From: Panagrolaimus kolymaensis
Taxonomy: Eukaryota; Nematoda; Chromadorea; Rhabditida; Panagrolaimidae
Reading direction: 5' to 3'
NCBI GenBank assembly: GCA_028622995.1
Contig: JAJQJQ010000096.1
Span: 117,465-181,464, forward strand
DNA length: 64,000 nt
Both the position numbers and the translations under genes were made by a program. Shown piece by piece: positions 34,340 through 45,636 of this stretch (position 1 is its first letter; every line of letters starts with the position of its first letter). The notes beneath the pieces were generated by a model. That model was not told the DNA's origin. It searched no databases and saw only the letters and a program-made list of their open reading frames with translations.

Positions 34340-37300
34340 TATTTTTAGATACTATAGGATGGAAGAAAAATGGTTGAGAAGAGTAGGAGTTTTTACCTTA
34401 AAAAAACTTAGAGTATAAAATAAATTTGGTAAAAGTGTGAAAATTAACAAATTCGCGTTAGTACCAAAAAATGAGAAATTTTCGCATAGAAAAAATGAAA
34501 GGTTAAATATTTATTATTTTCTAAAGTGTTTTTAGAGAAAATTATTTACGTATTTTGAAAATAAAAACACATTTTAGTGAATCAGAAAATAAAAAACTCT
34601 TTGCTTTTTGAATGTTAGCTGTAGCAATAAGCACGGGTTGAACCGAGAGAAATAAAAAACAAAGCATGAGTTGTTGGTTAATCGCAGTATAAAACACAAC
34701 AAAAAAAAAATAGGTTTCTTACAAAATAAATTTGTAGTCTAACATAAAAAAAGGGTCAAGTAAAAAAAATGTTCGAGCGTTCAATGAAAATCATAGCTAA
34801 CTAAATATTTCAAAAAGTAAATTCTAAAATTTTAGTTTCAAGATTCGGTGAATCAAAAACATTTTTTTATATAAAGGCAAAATTTAATTTTAAAATCCTA
34901 AAAGAGCAACTTTTCGTAATGTAATAATGATTTTTTGCCGATCTTGAAATTAATGGTGTCTTTCACTCGCCGAAGCCACTTTTTTTTCTTTTTTTAAAAG
35001 GAAGGACGACAACCTCCCTCAAAAATGTAAGTTAAAAAATGTGAGTAAAAAAACTGTCACGTTATTATTAGTGACAAAGAAAAAAAATTTAGCCGCTGGC
35101 CATAAAAAAAATTTTGAAACCTGTTCCACAAATAAAAAAAGAAAAAGTGATGCGTTCAAAATCTTCAACCTCATTACCTCTTTTTTTCTTCTCTTTAACT
35201 TTTTTTTAGTTTTCGGAGATTTATATCAAACGAAAAATTTCATTCAATTCGAAATCGAACAACATGAATCAAACATTAAAAAACTCCTCAAATTTTCGGG
35301 CATTTCATAAAATGCTTTTCCTCAAACACCAAAAAATATTTAACCGTTTTCACTTCCATGGTTTTTGGATTTCACTTTTGCGCATAAAAAAAAATAAATG
35401 TGTTTAACGAAACAAATTTCACAAAAATGCCTCCTGCAAACCTTGAAAAATAAAAAATAAACGAAGAAGCGCAACAACAAAAAAATGTGAATGAAAGAAA
35501 AGAAAAGAAGAAGAAAATGTTTTGAACTCATTTAACTCATTTTCTTGTTTCCTTTTATTCCTTTTTAAACACATAAAAATTTAATCATGATATGTTTTTG
35601 GTTGATGAGGAGAATGGGAAGGAATATGGAGTGAGGGAGAAATATGTAGATAAATAAATGATAGTAGGCAGGCAAGAAGGAGACGAGAATCACGCCATTT
35701 AAAAAGAGAAAATGGAGCTCATCCGTTTTTTTTTCTTTTGATTTTTTCTTTCCTTGGAAGAAAGAGGAAAAGGAAAGAAACAACAAAGAACCTCCGATCG
35801 CGAAGAAGCAAAAAATTAAGAAAAAAGCAGCCGAGAAAAAAAAAGAAGAATAAAAAGATTAAAAACCCTTTAACTTCACTTCTAACATCATCGTTCATTT
35901 TTCTGATTTTCTTTTTTCACGAAGACAAGAGACAAGAAAAAAATGGATGGAAGCAGCGGCGATAATGAAAATAATTTTTTTTGGAATATAAAATTGAAAG
36001 GTCTTATTTTGCTTTTTGCCATCTTTTTCTTTTCACACTTCATAGTTCAGTTTAAAAAAAAAGCGAAGAAGCAGACGATCGTCATCTTATGATGGAAAAA
36101 AAGGCGGGCTGTATACAATTGCTCTTCCGTTCATGTTCATGGCCTGATGATGAATGTGATACATACTTTGAGCTCCACAGCATTTTTTTTTTTACAGTTT
36201 AATATTTTTTTGTACAAGAATTTGAAAGACCGGAACAAAATTTTTTTTTATTCAATGGACAGCAGAGATAAGAACGCTGCTATAATAAAGTTAAATAAAA
36301 AAACATGTGATCTATGAATTTAAGAGATGGATGAATGAATGAATGGATTTGTTAAACCATCAATAATCACGGAAAGATCTTCTAATAAAAAAAAAAAATA
36401 AAGGACGAAAAAGAAAAAATGCGAGAATTCGTTTTTACTTCCAAAGACATCGTCGGAACGTAAAAAAGAATTTGCCGATGGCGATTTTAAACCACGAGGC
36501 AAAACAAAAAAAAAATCGTTTAAATCCAAGAATTCAAAAATTAAAAAAAACCGATAATAGCTTTCGATGATTTCCGATGTAATAATTCCAAAACACAAAC
36601 ATTATCGATCCATTCATAAAAAAATCTTGGCTGCAGTTTGAAATAAAGAAGAAGAAAACAACAAATTTGTTTTACGTTTTGTTTTATATCCCCTTTTTTT
36701 AGTTTTTGAATTTGCATGTATGTGTGTGAAGTGAAAGAAAAACTTTATCGCGCAATAAATAATAACGAAGAAATGAGAAAGAAAAAAAAGACACGAGAAA
36801 AGAGACACAGCAAAAAAGAAGAAAAAAAGGGATGGTGATGATCGCCCTTTTTTTATATATATTTAAAAGTATCATTCATTCTCATCGATTTAAAATATCT
36901 TTCTTTTTTTGTGCGCGGATAATAAATAAAATTTGAAATCGATCCAAAAAAAAGTTTCAAAAATTTAAACTAATTTTTTTGTTGGTTTGTTTGTTTGAAA
37001 GTGGTGTTAGTAAAATTTTAGAAAAAAGAAAAAAGAAATGCGAATAATCCAAAAAAGTGAAATTCCTATAATTTTAATTGATTTTTCATAAACTTTTGAA
37101 AGCTACAGCAAATAAAAATTTGCATAACTATGATAATTATTTAACTCAACGCTAAAAATTTATTCTTAATCGAGCTCTCAAGGAAAAGATTATCAAGCAT
37201 GAGTCATAAGACAAAAAAATTTAAAAACGTCATTATTGCTTTTGGCTATATTTATATCCCTTCAAAAAATTCCAAAAATGCAGTCAGACGTTGCTAAATT

Positions 37301-39161
37301 TATCATCTCCAAAAATTTCATAAATAAAACAAAGGTAAAAAAAACAATGCAAAATGAAAAAAATTATGAAAACCGATTACTCATTTTCCATTATTATTAT
37401 TTTTATTACATGGTTGCAAAAATGAGTATCATCCATTCATTCAAAATCATTTCAAGGCCATATCTTTATTGAAATAACATAAACGCGAAAAGAGCCGTCG
37501 TCTTCGCTGTAAAAAAGAAAACGAAGAAGATTGGACCAAAGTAAAGAAAAAAAGAAGTTGATATAATCAGAAAAAAATTGATCCAACTATGAAAAAAATT
37601 TTTTAGAGAAAATCTTTTATTTTTTAGTTTAGAAAAATTTCTTTTTTCGAATATTTCAATTTTCAAATGAAAAAATGCACTTTTTGCAGATGCAAATTTT
37701 TTTGTTGATTAAAAAAAAAACAAAAAACAGAGATCACATTTTTTGAGAGCAGCAAACAAAAAAATTAAACGTCAACCAAAAAAAGCTGCAAAGAATAAAA
37801 AAAAAGGTCGAATCATTCGAGGCAAATCAAAGAAGGAAAGAAAAAAAATTGATATGAGTTCTTTGTTGTCTTCAGTTGTCGGCGAAGAAGAAGGACGAAG
37901 AAAAAAGAAATCTTTCGATTTCAAGGAAAAGGTTTCAACGTGGAAGGAAGTGAAAAATGAGGTGAGGTTCCAAGTCCTCTTTTTTCCTTCTCATTCTTTT
38001 ATATTTGTGTGTCAAAATAAGAAAAAGAAAAAAAGTGATTTTGTGTTTCATCAATAATAATAAAAGCAGCAACAAACAGCTTCGACTCAAAAAAGAGACA
38101 AGGAAAAGTAAAAGATGTGAGAAATGTTGATATTTGTGATTATTTAAAAAAAGAATAATAACAATCAAATATTTTCAATGAGTTCGAAAAAAGAAGCAAA
38201 CCTCTTCTTTTTTTAAAGGTTAAAATTTAAAAAGAAAAACTTTGTACTTCAAGAAAATATTTTATGAATGTAAATTCATAGTTTATGACTAAAGTAAAAA
38301 ACACGAATAATCAACGGAAATGCCATTCACAAAAAATATCAATCAAATTGGTTTAAAAAGCAACTTAAATTATTTTTTGTGGAGTTTCATTTTTTGATAT
38401 AACAAAATCAAAGAGTAGATAAAAAAATGAAACGACGATACTTATCTCGAAAAATGGAGCTAAAAAGCTAAAAAAAATTTTTTTTTTACAAATTTTCCTT
38501 TTCCATTTTTTTTTCATATTGAAAGTTACAATAAAAGAAGCGAAGATTTGCATGTTTTCCTTTTCTTTCTTTTTTTCGCTCAAAATTAAGCTGTAGGTAG
38601 TATTCAAATATTAATTATGCTATGGCCAGAAAATATTTGTGAATCATGCAAATATACAAGAAAAAAATTAACTTTATTAACTTTAAAAGTGGAATCGAAA
38701 GAATTTGATGCAAAAAATAATAATAAAGTGTTGCTTTCCTTCCTAGTAATTTTGATTGTGCGTACTCACCTGGAAATGCTTCATGGGAAAATACAATAAA
38801 AATGAAAAAATTAGCATAAAATGAATGAATGCACAAAATAATGAATGCTTTTTTCATTGAATAAAAAAGCAAAGCTGATGAGCAGTTGTTAATTTTCAGT
38901 ATCCCAAAGATGCCCAAGGATCCAAATATTTTAATATAAGATTCAAATATAATCAAAGGAATCCAAATACCTAAAAGCATGGAGATACCCAAAAAGGCTC
39001 AAAGATACATAGCAAAGACTTCGTCCAAAGAATAAAAAATTAATTTGCATAAATAAAAAAGAATGTAAAAACATTTTTTTCTAGCGTAATTCATTTGCTT
39101 GGCTTTAATTTGCATATACTTAAAAACCAAATAAACGCGCACAAGCAAAAATCTTCAGATA
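34340..39161. other. Gene-poor region, 4.8 kb, with weak coding hints
   Basis: Upstream of the carboxylase and full of A/T runs. No gene is supported. Three weak signals: a 49-codon plus frame at 35943-36092 (MDGSSGDNENN, then one hydrophobic helix LILLFAIFFFSHFIVQF and a basic tail); a Lys-rich plus frame ending at 36562 (SSERKKEFADGDFKPRG); and an exon-like plus frame at 37743-37960 (MSSLLSSVVGEEEGRRKKK) followed by a GTGAGG donor. These may be small exons of an unrecognised gene or chance. A dispersed repeat lies at 38182-38530. Confidence 0.35.
38182..38530 (+). repeat. Dispersed ~350-bp repeat, copy 1
   Basis: Near-identical (a few substitutions and small indels) to 50016-50370 in the same orientation. 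Shared landmarks include AAAGTAAAAAACACGAATAA, GGAAATGCCATTCACAAAAA and GAAACGACGATACTTATCTC. No coding potential, terminal repeats or target duplication are obvious. It could be a non-autonomous element or part of a segmental duplication. Confidence 0.8.
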
Positions 39162-39389
39162 CTAGAAATAAGGCGGCCCTTCGGGCCGCCAGTAAATGCA
39201 TCTTTTTCATAGTTTATTTATGCTTATAAAAATCTCTTTAGTGCGCAGCTCTTAGTTACTGATTCAGATAATGAATCAGTTCAAGCTCCTTCGCCGCGTC
39301 AAGGCAGCTGCGCTCTGAAGGAGTGGGGCAACGCCCCTTGATTATTTAATTAAGTCTACTTTAAAATTTTTACATATTTCATATTTTAG

Positions 39390-42300
39390 TTATAGGATGA
39401 TTTCATTATAAACAAAATTTTTTACTTTTTGGTTTAGTCGCTGTTTACCTAAATAAATTTTGAGTGCTGTGGAACGCTTTACTCTTGAGCATGCTACGTA
39501 CATTTGACCATGATTAAAAACATCTTTTCGTAAATCAAGTCCAACTTTTTCAAATGTTTGCCCTTGGCTTTTATTTATTGTCATTGCAAAAGCAATTTTA
39601 ATTGGAAATTGTCGACGGGAAAGTGTGAATGGGTAATTTTCTTCGTTGTTTAATATAATGCGATGTATAAAAACAACTTCACCTTTTTTATCACCTGTCA
39701 GAATTTTACATTGTAATGAATTGTTTAATAAGCCCAACACCAATAACCTTGTTCCATTGCAAAGACCTTCATTTTGACTTAAATTTCTAATCAACATTAC
39801 TACTGTATTTTTCCTAAGCTTTAGTTCATGAGGAGGAAGTGAGGCTGGATTTAAGCTATTCAAATATTCTTGAGTTAAAAGTTCTTGTAAAGCTTCACCT
39901 TCAATTGCAGAATCAATGCTTGTATAAATTTTTTCTCCATCAGAGGGCAACATTTCGACAACTTCTTTATTTAACTCATCAACGTCTGCGTTTCGAGCTG
40001 ATAAAATTACAGAGTTTGTAACTTCTTCAAACCGATTTTTCTCAATTAAAGTTCCATAAATTTCTTGAACCAAATTTGTTTCAATAATAAAATCTTGAGC
40101 AAATTCCATGTTATCATTAGAATCATTTACTTTACCTTCTCCGATATCCAATAAATATTTTGCAAAAATCGTTTCTTCTTGGTCTGCACGCATATTTTGA
40201 TGCAAAGAAAATATTTCAAAGTTGTTCCAAAGTGAGCTAAATTTTATTGATAAGTTAACACATTCAGAGCGTGTTCCATTTTTACGAACAGGTAATAGCT
40301 GCCGAAAATCGCCACCAATAATTAAAATTTTGCCACCAAATGGTTCTTGAACTTTTGTTAAATTACGCAATAATCTATCCATTACTTCAAGTGCATATCG
40401 AGGAGCCATCGGTGTTTCATCGCAAATAAACACGTCTGTTTCAATTAAAGCTTTACCTTGTTTTGAGTTTGCAGTGATAGATGAATTTGAATCGGAATAT
40501 AATGGAACTGGTAATCCTAATGTCTTATGAAGTGTTTTACCTTCGGGTAACAAAATTGCAGCAATACCGGTAAATGCCATCGTTTGTACTTTTTTTCCTT
40601 TTGCTCGCAATGCATGCCATAATGTTTTATAGACATATGTTTTACCTGAACCTCCAGGGCCATCGAGATAAAAATACTTTTTAGTTAGGTTATTTTGTGT
40701 CATTGCAGCTTCACAAACTTTGTCAACAATTATTTTTTGTGCTTTATTTAAAGTAGTGTAACGTTCATCTGCAATTTGTTGGTCGAAAATGGGATCGTAA
40801 ATGTCATAATCCTCATCATAGTTTACTTCCTGAATCATCATAGGAAAATCTGATAATGATTTATCTTCTCTCTCAAGCAACTTTTGGATTTCACGATAGG
40901 CTTTATTAATTGCAGTAACTTCATCCATTGTCCTTGCAAAGTCTTCAGCCATATCACTTTTAAATTCTTCCCAAAGATTTTGTGGTGCTAAAGGTTGACA
41001 ATGAATTAAAAGCCTAACAAAAAGGGATCGCATTTGATATGGTAACAATGATAATCGGGCTTCATTTAACACTCTATTCCATTCTTTGTCATCTTCAATG
41101 AGGCCAAGTTCTAAACATGCTTCAGTAAAAGTTTGGCATAATTTTTCATCAACCTTTTTCAAATCTTCAAAACTTGTGGCACCTTTTACATGATTTAAAA
41201 GAATTCGCAAATGAAATAATTCTTGGTTTGTTGGTGAAACTGTGTACATCCTTCCAATAACGTTGAAATTAGAGAGTCTTGTAGACCAAATGTGTTTTTT
41301 ATCTACTTTTTTCCAAGTGAATTGTTCGGGAATTTGGCTATAAAGTAAATCTCTGGCTTTAGAATCTTTTGCATTTAGCTCGAAGTATTCCATTAACATG
41401 CTTTTCTTTTCCATTGCTTCGCGCATTCCATCTTCATCATTTGCATCTTCGAATGATATCCTTTGCTCACCAGGAAGATGAATGGGTAATCGAGTTATTG
41501 AATGGCTTTTATCGTGCAATCCGTAATTTAAAATCCTCCAAACTGCTTCAGATGCTCCCATATAACGACTATTTAAAAATGATTCACATTCATCATAATT
41601 TACAACACCGTCAACAATTTTCATAGCTGCTGCATCATGGCCTTTAAATATATATTTGTACAAATATTTTACAGCTTTAATGGAAGATACAACTTCAACA
41701 TTGATGTGACAATTTAATTCAAGCAATAAATTAGGGCAATGAGGAACGACATATCTGTTATCAATAACAAAACCAGAAGATTTAGTAACAGTAATTCCAT
41801 TATCAGGTCGAGCATATGTTGGATAGCCATCTTCATCGAGAAGTGTTTCATCTTGAAAATCTTTAGGGAAACCTTTTGAACAAACGCCGTTTTTGAAACA
41901 TCTTTCTCCGCAAGGGCCATGTATCATATGAGTTACAACTAATTTATGAAGATTTGGATATTGTTGTTCATCAGGAATTTGGGCGCTAATATAACGGTCG
42001 ATAACTTCAGCAGTTCGCATTTTATAATCAGCATCTAATGTTACTAAAAAATGACAATGTGGCAATCCGCGTTTTTGAAATTCAATTGTGTAAACATGTG
42101 CTTTACCTTTTCCAAAATATCCTTCTTTAGTTATTAATTTAATTAAATGATCTTTTTTTTGTTTTAAAACTTTTGCAACTAAATCGGGTCTATCTGCAGC
42201 TGTTTGTCCAGAAAGTAAGTTTTCTTTGATTTCGGTCCAGTTAGGATTGCAAGTCATGGTTATGAAAAGGTCGGGTTTTCCAAATCTTCTTACAATTGAC

Positions 42301-43775
42301 ATTGCATCTTGATAAAGTTGTTCCATGTTTCGTGGAGAACCTTGATGTGTTGAAGGTAAAATTATTTTTGCACCGATAGATTGTGCATTGTTATCCTGTT
42401 GAAACTTTTTCATGAAATCATCAATGTTTGCGTAAGAGTCTCGCATAATTTCATTCTGATTTTGTTTTAAATATTCAACTCTTTCTTTGATAATTTTTAA
42501 TGCAGTATCAACTAACCATTGTTGGAAAAGCCTGCCGCCGTTTAAAATGGGATTGAATTCATTATCTCTAATAGCAATTTGATATTTCGCATATGCACAT
42601 CGTGTTAACCTTTTGTTAGAGTTTACCTTTTTTAAATTAATATCCCAAATTGGTGTGCCATGTGGAAAAAGAATTGGATAAAGCCATGGTTCAACATTAG
42701 GATCCAAAGCGTTAACTGTTTTAAGCTTTTTTGTGTCTTTATCATAAACGGTTACATATGAATCGGGTATTTCACCATCATCAGTTGTTGCAAAAACTGC
42801 GGCTACTTCATTGGATGCTTGTAAATTATATCTTCTTTGATCTTGTCCTGGTTTAATTCCAAAATGCATTGATAAATTTAAAGGGTCAATTCCATTTTGT
42901 AATGCCAATTCTTGTTGTTTTTCATACTCTTCATGCATCATTTTAAAAGCTTTTGCTTGACAATTAATTTCATTTAAAACTGTACTTAGAGTTTTTGTTA
43001 TATCTGGATTTAAATTGGAAAAAGTTGCTAAACGACTTTCAACTGCTTCATTAGGATCAACAATGTAAAGTTGGTTATATGCTTTTGGTTCATTTGGATC
43101 GTTTCTTAAAGCCGTGTTTATTTGATAATATATTTGACCTTGAACAACAAATGCATATGGGCCTGGACGATTGATTCCAAATTTTACAACATCTGCATTA
43201 AATGAAGCAAAGGAATGAGCATTGTTATAAACTCTGATAAATTTACGAAAATCTTCAATTGCAAAAAGCGCTTTTAGTTCTTCTGGATATTCATGTAATG
43301 GAGGAAACGCTACTGTTCCATGTTGACAACAATTGCTAAATGACATCCCTTTATTAGAAACCTTTTCATTTTCAAAGTGTTTTGCACCGCAATGCATGCA
43401 ATAATAACTCATAGAGCCGCCGTAGTGAGATGGAGCATCATCATCAATTTCAAATCCTCCTGCACAAATTTTATCTTTTGGATTTCTTTTAGTTTGTTGT
43501 TGCAATCTGTTATTTTGTAATGCAGCTGATCTCTGTTCTTCGTTTAAATTAGCCCTCAAACTTTGCATTCTTATCCTTTTTGGCAGATTTTCAACTTCTC
43601 TTTGTTCATCAGTTAAATTTACTCTTGATAACCTTTTTTTGTTATTTTTCTCAATAGTTCCGACTTGTGCCTTGTTTTGCTGGTAACGTTCTTTTTCACG
43701 TTCTCTTTTTCTTTCTTTTAGCTCTTCTTTATGACGGGTTTCTTCAGAAGAAGTTCTTCTTATTTTAGGTGGCAT
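39390..43775 (-). CDS. Helitron Rep/Pif1-family helicase, intact, 1461 aa
   Basis: Continuous open frame. A basic N-terminus (RHKEELKERKREREKER) leads into Cys/His zinc-finger-like motifs (YYCMHCGAKH, CCQHG). The Helitron-like N domain and the Rep (HUH endonuclease) region follow; the two-His motif is at about residue 572 (RGLPHCHFLV) with catalytic-Tyr candidates downstream (VKYLYKYIFKG). The C-terminal third is a Pif1/RecD-type helicase: Walker A GPGGSGKT (about 1040), DET of motif II (about 1120), GGDFRQLLPV, INKSQGQTF and a final MYVACSRVK. Rep nicks and joins single strands while the helicase unwinds, driving rolling-circle transposition. No stops, frameshifts or introns, so it is probably functional. 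Confidence 0.96.
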   Translation of the reverse strand: MPPKIRRTSSEETRHKEELKERKREREKERYQQNKAQVGTIEKNNKKRLSRVNLTDEQREVENLPKRIRMQSLRANLNEEQRSAALQNNRLQQQTKRNPKDKICAGGFEIDDDAPSHYGGSMSYYCMHCGAKHFENEKVSNKGMSFSNCCQHGTVAFPPLHEYPEELKALFAIEDFRKFIRVYNNAHSFASFNADVVKFGINRPGPYAFVVQGQIYYQINTALRNDPNEPKAYNQLYIVDPNEAVESRLATFSNLNPDITKTLSTVLNEINCQAKAFKMMHEEYEKQQELALQNGIDPLNLSMHFGIKPGQDQRRYNLQASNEVAAVFATTDDGEIPDSYVTVYDKDTKKLKTVNALDPNVEPWLYPILFPHGTPIWDINLKKVNSNKRLTRCAYAKYQIAIRDNEFNPILNGGRLFQQWLVDTALKIIKERVEYLKQNQNEIMRDSYANIDDFMKKFQQDNNAQSIGAKIILPSTHQGSPRNMEQLYQDAMSIVRRFGKPDLFITMTCNPNWTEIKENLLSGQTAADRPDLVAKVLKQKKDHLIKLITKEGYFGKGKAHVYTIEFQKRGLPHCHFLVTLDADYKMRTAEVIDRYISAQIPDEQQYPNLHKLVVTHMIHGPCGERCFKNGVCSKGFPKDFQDETLLDEDGYPTYARPDNGITVTKSSGFVIDNRYVVPHCPNLLLELNCHINVEVVSSIKAVKYLYKYIFKGHDAAAMKIVDGVVNYDECESFLNSRYMGASEAVWRILNYGLHDKSHSITRLPIHLPGEQRISFEDANDEDGMREAMEKKSMLMEYFELNAKDSKARDLLYSQIPEQFTWKKVDKKHIWSTRLSNFNVIGRMYTVSPTNQELFHLRILLNHVKGATSFEDLKKVDEKLCQTFTEACLELGLIEDDKEWNRVLNEARLSLLPYQMRSLFVRLLIHCQPLAPQNLWEEFKSDMAEDFARTMDEVTAINKAYREIQKLLEREDKSLSDFPMMIQEVNYDEDYDIYDPIFDQQIADERYTTLNKAQKIIVDKVCEAAMTQNNLTKKYFYLDGPGGSGKTYVYKTLWHALRAKGKKVQTMAFTGIAAILLPEGKTLHKTLGLPVPLYSDSNSSITANSKQGKALIETDVFICDETPMAPRYALEVMDRLLRNLTKVQEPFGGKILIIGGDFRQLLPVRKNGTRSECVNLSIKFSSLWNNFEIFSLHQNMRADQEETIFAKYLLDIGEGKVNDSNDNMEFAQDFIIETNLVQEIYGTLIEKNRFEEVTNSVILSARNADVDELNKEVVEMLPSDGEKIYTSIDSAIEGEALQELLTQEYLNSLNPASLPPHELKLRKNTVVMLIRNLSQNEGLCNGTRLLVLGLLNNSLQCKILTGDKKGEVVFIHRIILNNEENYPFTLSRRQFPIKIAFAMTINKSQGQTFEKVGLDLRKDVFNHGQMYVACSRVKRSTALKIYLGKQRLNQKVKNFVYNEIIL

Positions 43776-43824
43776 AACAAAAATTACAAATGTATGTTTG
43801 TTAGGATGCTTATTTATGTATATG

Positions 43825-43875
43825 TTTATGTAATATGTAATATGTAATATGTAATATGTAATATGTAATATGTAA
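43825..43875. repeat. Microsatellite (ATGTAAT)n
   Basis: About six tandem copies of the 7-mer ATGTAAT in the 5' region of the Helitron, upstream of its Rep/helicase start. Tandem repeats near Helitron 5' ends are common. Confidence 0.85.
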
Positions 43876-44147
43876 CGTGTAAAATGGAATAGTTTAACTC
43901 TTCGAGACGCACTAAACCGCGTAGCAAAATTTTTATAGTTTTAAAAAAACAAAAAATGTTTTGAGCTAACAGTCTGCAAATAAATTTGAAGACAACAATA
44001 TAGTTTAAACTATGAAAAATGAGAAAATGAGAGGCAATGAGCATTTTTTTGATGTATGCAAATTTTTAAAATGAATTTTCTTTCTTGTTTTTTTTTCATT
44101 CTTTTTTTTTCTTGTTTCGTGAAAAAGAAAATTTGCATTGAGGCAGA

Positions 44148-45265
44148 GACACACTGACAATGAAAATTGTAGAGAAGGAATTTTGCAAGCTTGCTCGCAA
44201 ACGGAAGAATATTTAAACAGCTTAAATCCTCCATCATTGCCACCTCATGAACTACGTTTGCGAAAAAATACAGTAATTATGCTTGTCTCGAATAGGTTTG
44301 GAGTGACCGGGTTCTGCTTTCGGTTGAGACTCCAACGTCTTGAAGACAGTAATGATTTGAGATTTAATTGTTGTTGGTGGTGATGTAAGAGATGCGAGCT
44401 GTTGCTTAGCTGTGGTACCTCAAACTTTGGGTAATTAAACCTTTATTATTTCAATCGGCACGATAAATATTAACACGACGAAACAATAAATAAAAGGACG
44501 AGTAAAAAGGAATTACAAAGATAGTTATGAAATGTGAAATGATGCTCGAGAGCTTATATAGTCATTTAAATATGGTGGCTTGAGTCGGCGCTGGTTGTCC
44601 TAAAATAATGGCAGATGGCGTTTGCTTTGGACCGCCCGTTTCTAGTCAGTGTTTTGCAGCCATTGGACATTTGCGCATAAATAAGCATTGTTGCGGTGTC
44701 AGTTGTGTCAGTTTGCTTTTTGCTTTGCTCTTCAAATGGGTGCAGTTGAAAGAAGAATATTTAGGATAAAATGAAGCATGGAAAATAAAGCAGGAAGAAT
44801 AGGATAAAAGCATAATGATGAAATAACATAATAAAGAATGCATCGCAAGTCGCGACAATGCTCATTCGAAACCTCAGTCAAGCTGAAGGATTATGTAATG
44901 GAACAAGGCTTTTGGTTATTGGGTTAATGAACAACACATTACAATGTAAAATTTTAACCGGTGATAAAAAAGGTGACGTTGTCATGATTCATCGAATTTT
45001 GTTATATAATGAAGAAAATTACCCATTTACATTGGCCCGAAGACAATTCCCTGTTAAAATCGCGTTTGCAATGACTATCAACAAAAGCCAGGGTCAAACA
45101 TTCGAAATTGTTGGAATTGATTTGCGAAAGGATGTTTTTAACCATGGGCAAATGTATGTTGCATGCTCAAGAGTAAAGCGTTGGTCTGCATTGAAAATAT
45201 ATTTTGGACAACAGCGATTGAATAATAAAGTTAAGAATTATGTTTACAAGGAAATAATTAATTAG
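44148..45265 (+). pseudogene. Helitron helicase remnant split by an LTR
   Basis: First block reads EEYLNSLNPPSLPPHELRLRKN then VIMLV and stops at the insertion. The second block resumes at 44858 (LIRNLSQAEGLCNGTR) and runs through INKSQGQTFEIVG and MYVACSRVK to a TAA at 45263. The blocks match residues about 1310-1461 of the intact neighbour with roughly 85% identity by eye. The frame continues across the insertion once the element and one target duplication are removed. Most of the protein is missing, so it is inactive. Confidence 0.88.
44284..44857 (-). mobile_element. Solo LTR (574 bp) with 5-bp target duplication
   Basis: Begins TGTCTCG and ends CGCGACA (TG...CA), flanked by ATGCT on both sides (44279-44283 and 44858-44862). 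Read on the minus strand it has a TATA box (44560-44555) and, about 110 nt further on, an AATAAA (44447-44442), the order expected of an LTR promoter and R region, so that orientation is preferred. It has no internal region. It interrupts the helicase remnant and so is younger than it. A 5-bp duplication fits Gypsy or Bel/Pao elements. Confidence 0.9.
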
Positions 45266-45636
45266 AAAATAAACTAACGTAAAAGATCTGGTGGTATGTT
45301 TTTTGTTTATTAATAGGCGTCGAATTAATAATGTAGTTACTTTATTGATTTCTTAATTGTCGAACTCTTTGGGAGGATCTTTTTAACCACCTTTATGGTG
45401 GCCCCCGCTGCAGGGTATGCAGCATTATATGTTGAGGGAGAGCAAGAGGAGGTAAGTCGTTTATTTTCATCTCTCGCAAGTTTGCAAATCAAGATAAAAA
45501 AACTATTAAATAAATAATTGGTGTTTTAATTTTTTTGTAATTTATAATATAATTAGTTCAATGAAATAAATTTTCTTTAATAATACAATTTGTAAAATTA
45601 TGGGGATCGCGGCGCGGAGCGCCGCTTCTTGCCTAG

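Larger units (their letters stand above)
39162..43938 (-). mobile_element. Autonomous Helitron
   Basis: A rolling-circle transposon on the minus strand. The 3' end is clear: a GC-rich hairpin GGCGGCCC-GAA-GGGCCGCC (39172-39190), then TTATTT and terminal CTAG at 39165-39162, with host T next, as expected for insertion between A and T. The 5' end is less certain; the best candidate starts CTATAAAAATTTTGC at 43938 after an A, without the usual TC. It encodes one intact Rep/helicase. Between gene and 3' hairpin are more palindromes (39258-39280, 39325-39337). An intact ORF and clean 3' end suggest recent activity. Confidence 0.88.
44115..45636 (+). mobile_element. Degraded second Helitron, interrupted by a solo LTR
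   Basis: A 5'-truncated Helitron in the opposite orientation to its neighbour. It keeps the last part of a Rep/helicase (44148-44283 and 44858-45265) and a clean 3' end: hairpin GCGGCGC-GGA-GCGCCGC (45609-45625), TTCTTGC, terminal CTAG at 45633-45636, then host T. Its hairpin and tail differ from the first element while the proteins are alike, so this is another family or an older lineage. The 5' part, including Rep, is missing. Confidence 0.85.

Noticed and set aside
35738..35965. Lys/Arg-rich frame near 35.8 kb
   Set aside because: Purine-run translation with no splice support or recognisable domain.
43876..43938. A canonical 5' TC end for the Helitron
   Set aside because: The best boundary candidate begins CTATAAAA after A; no TC start with matching flank was found, so the 5' edge stays uncertain.
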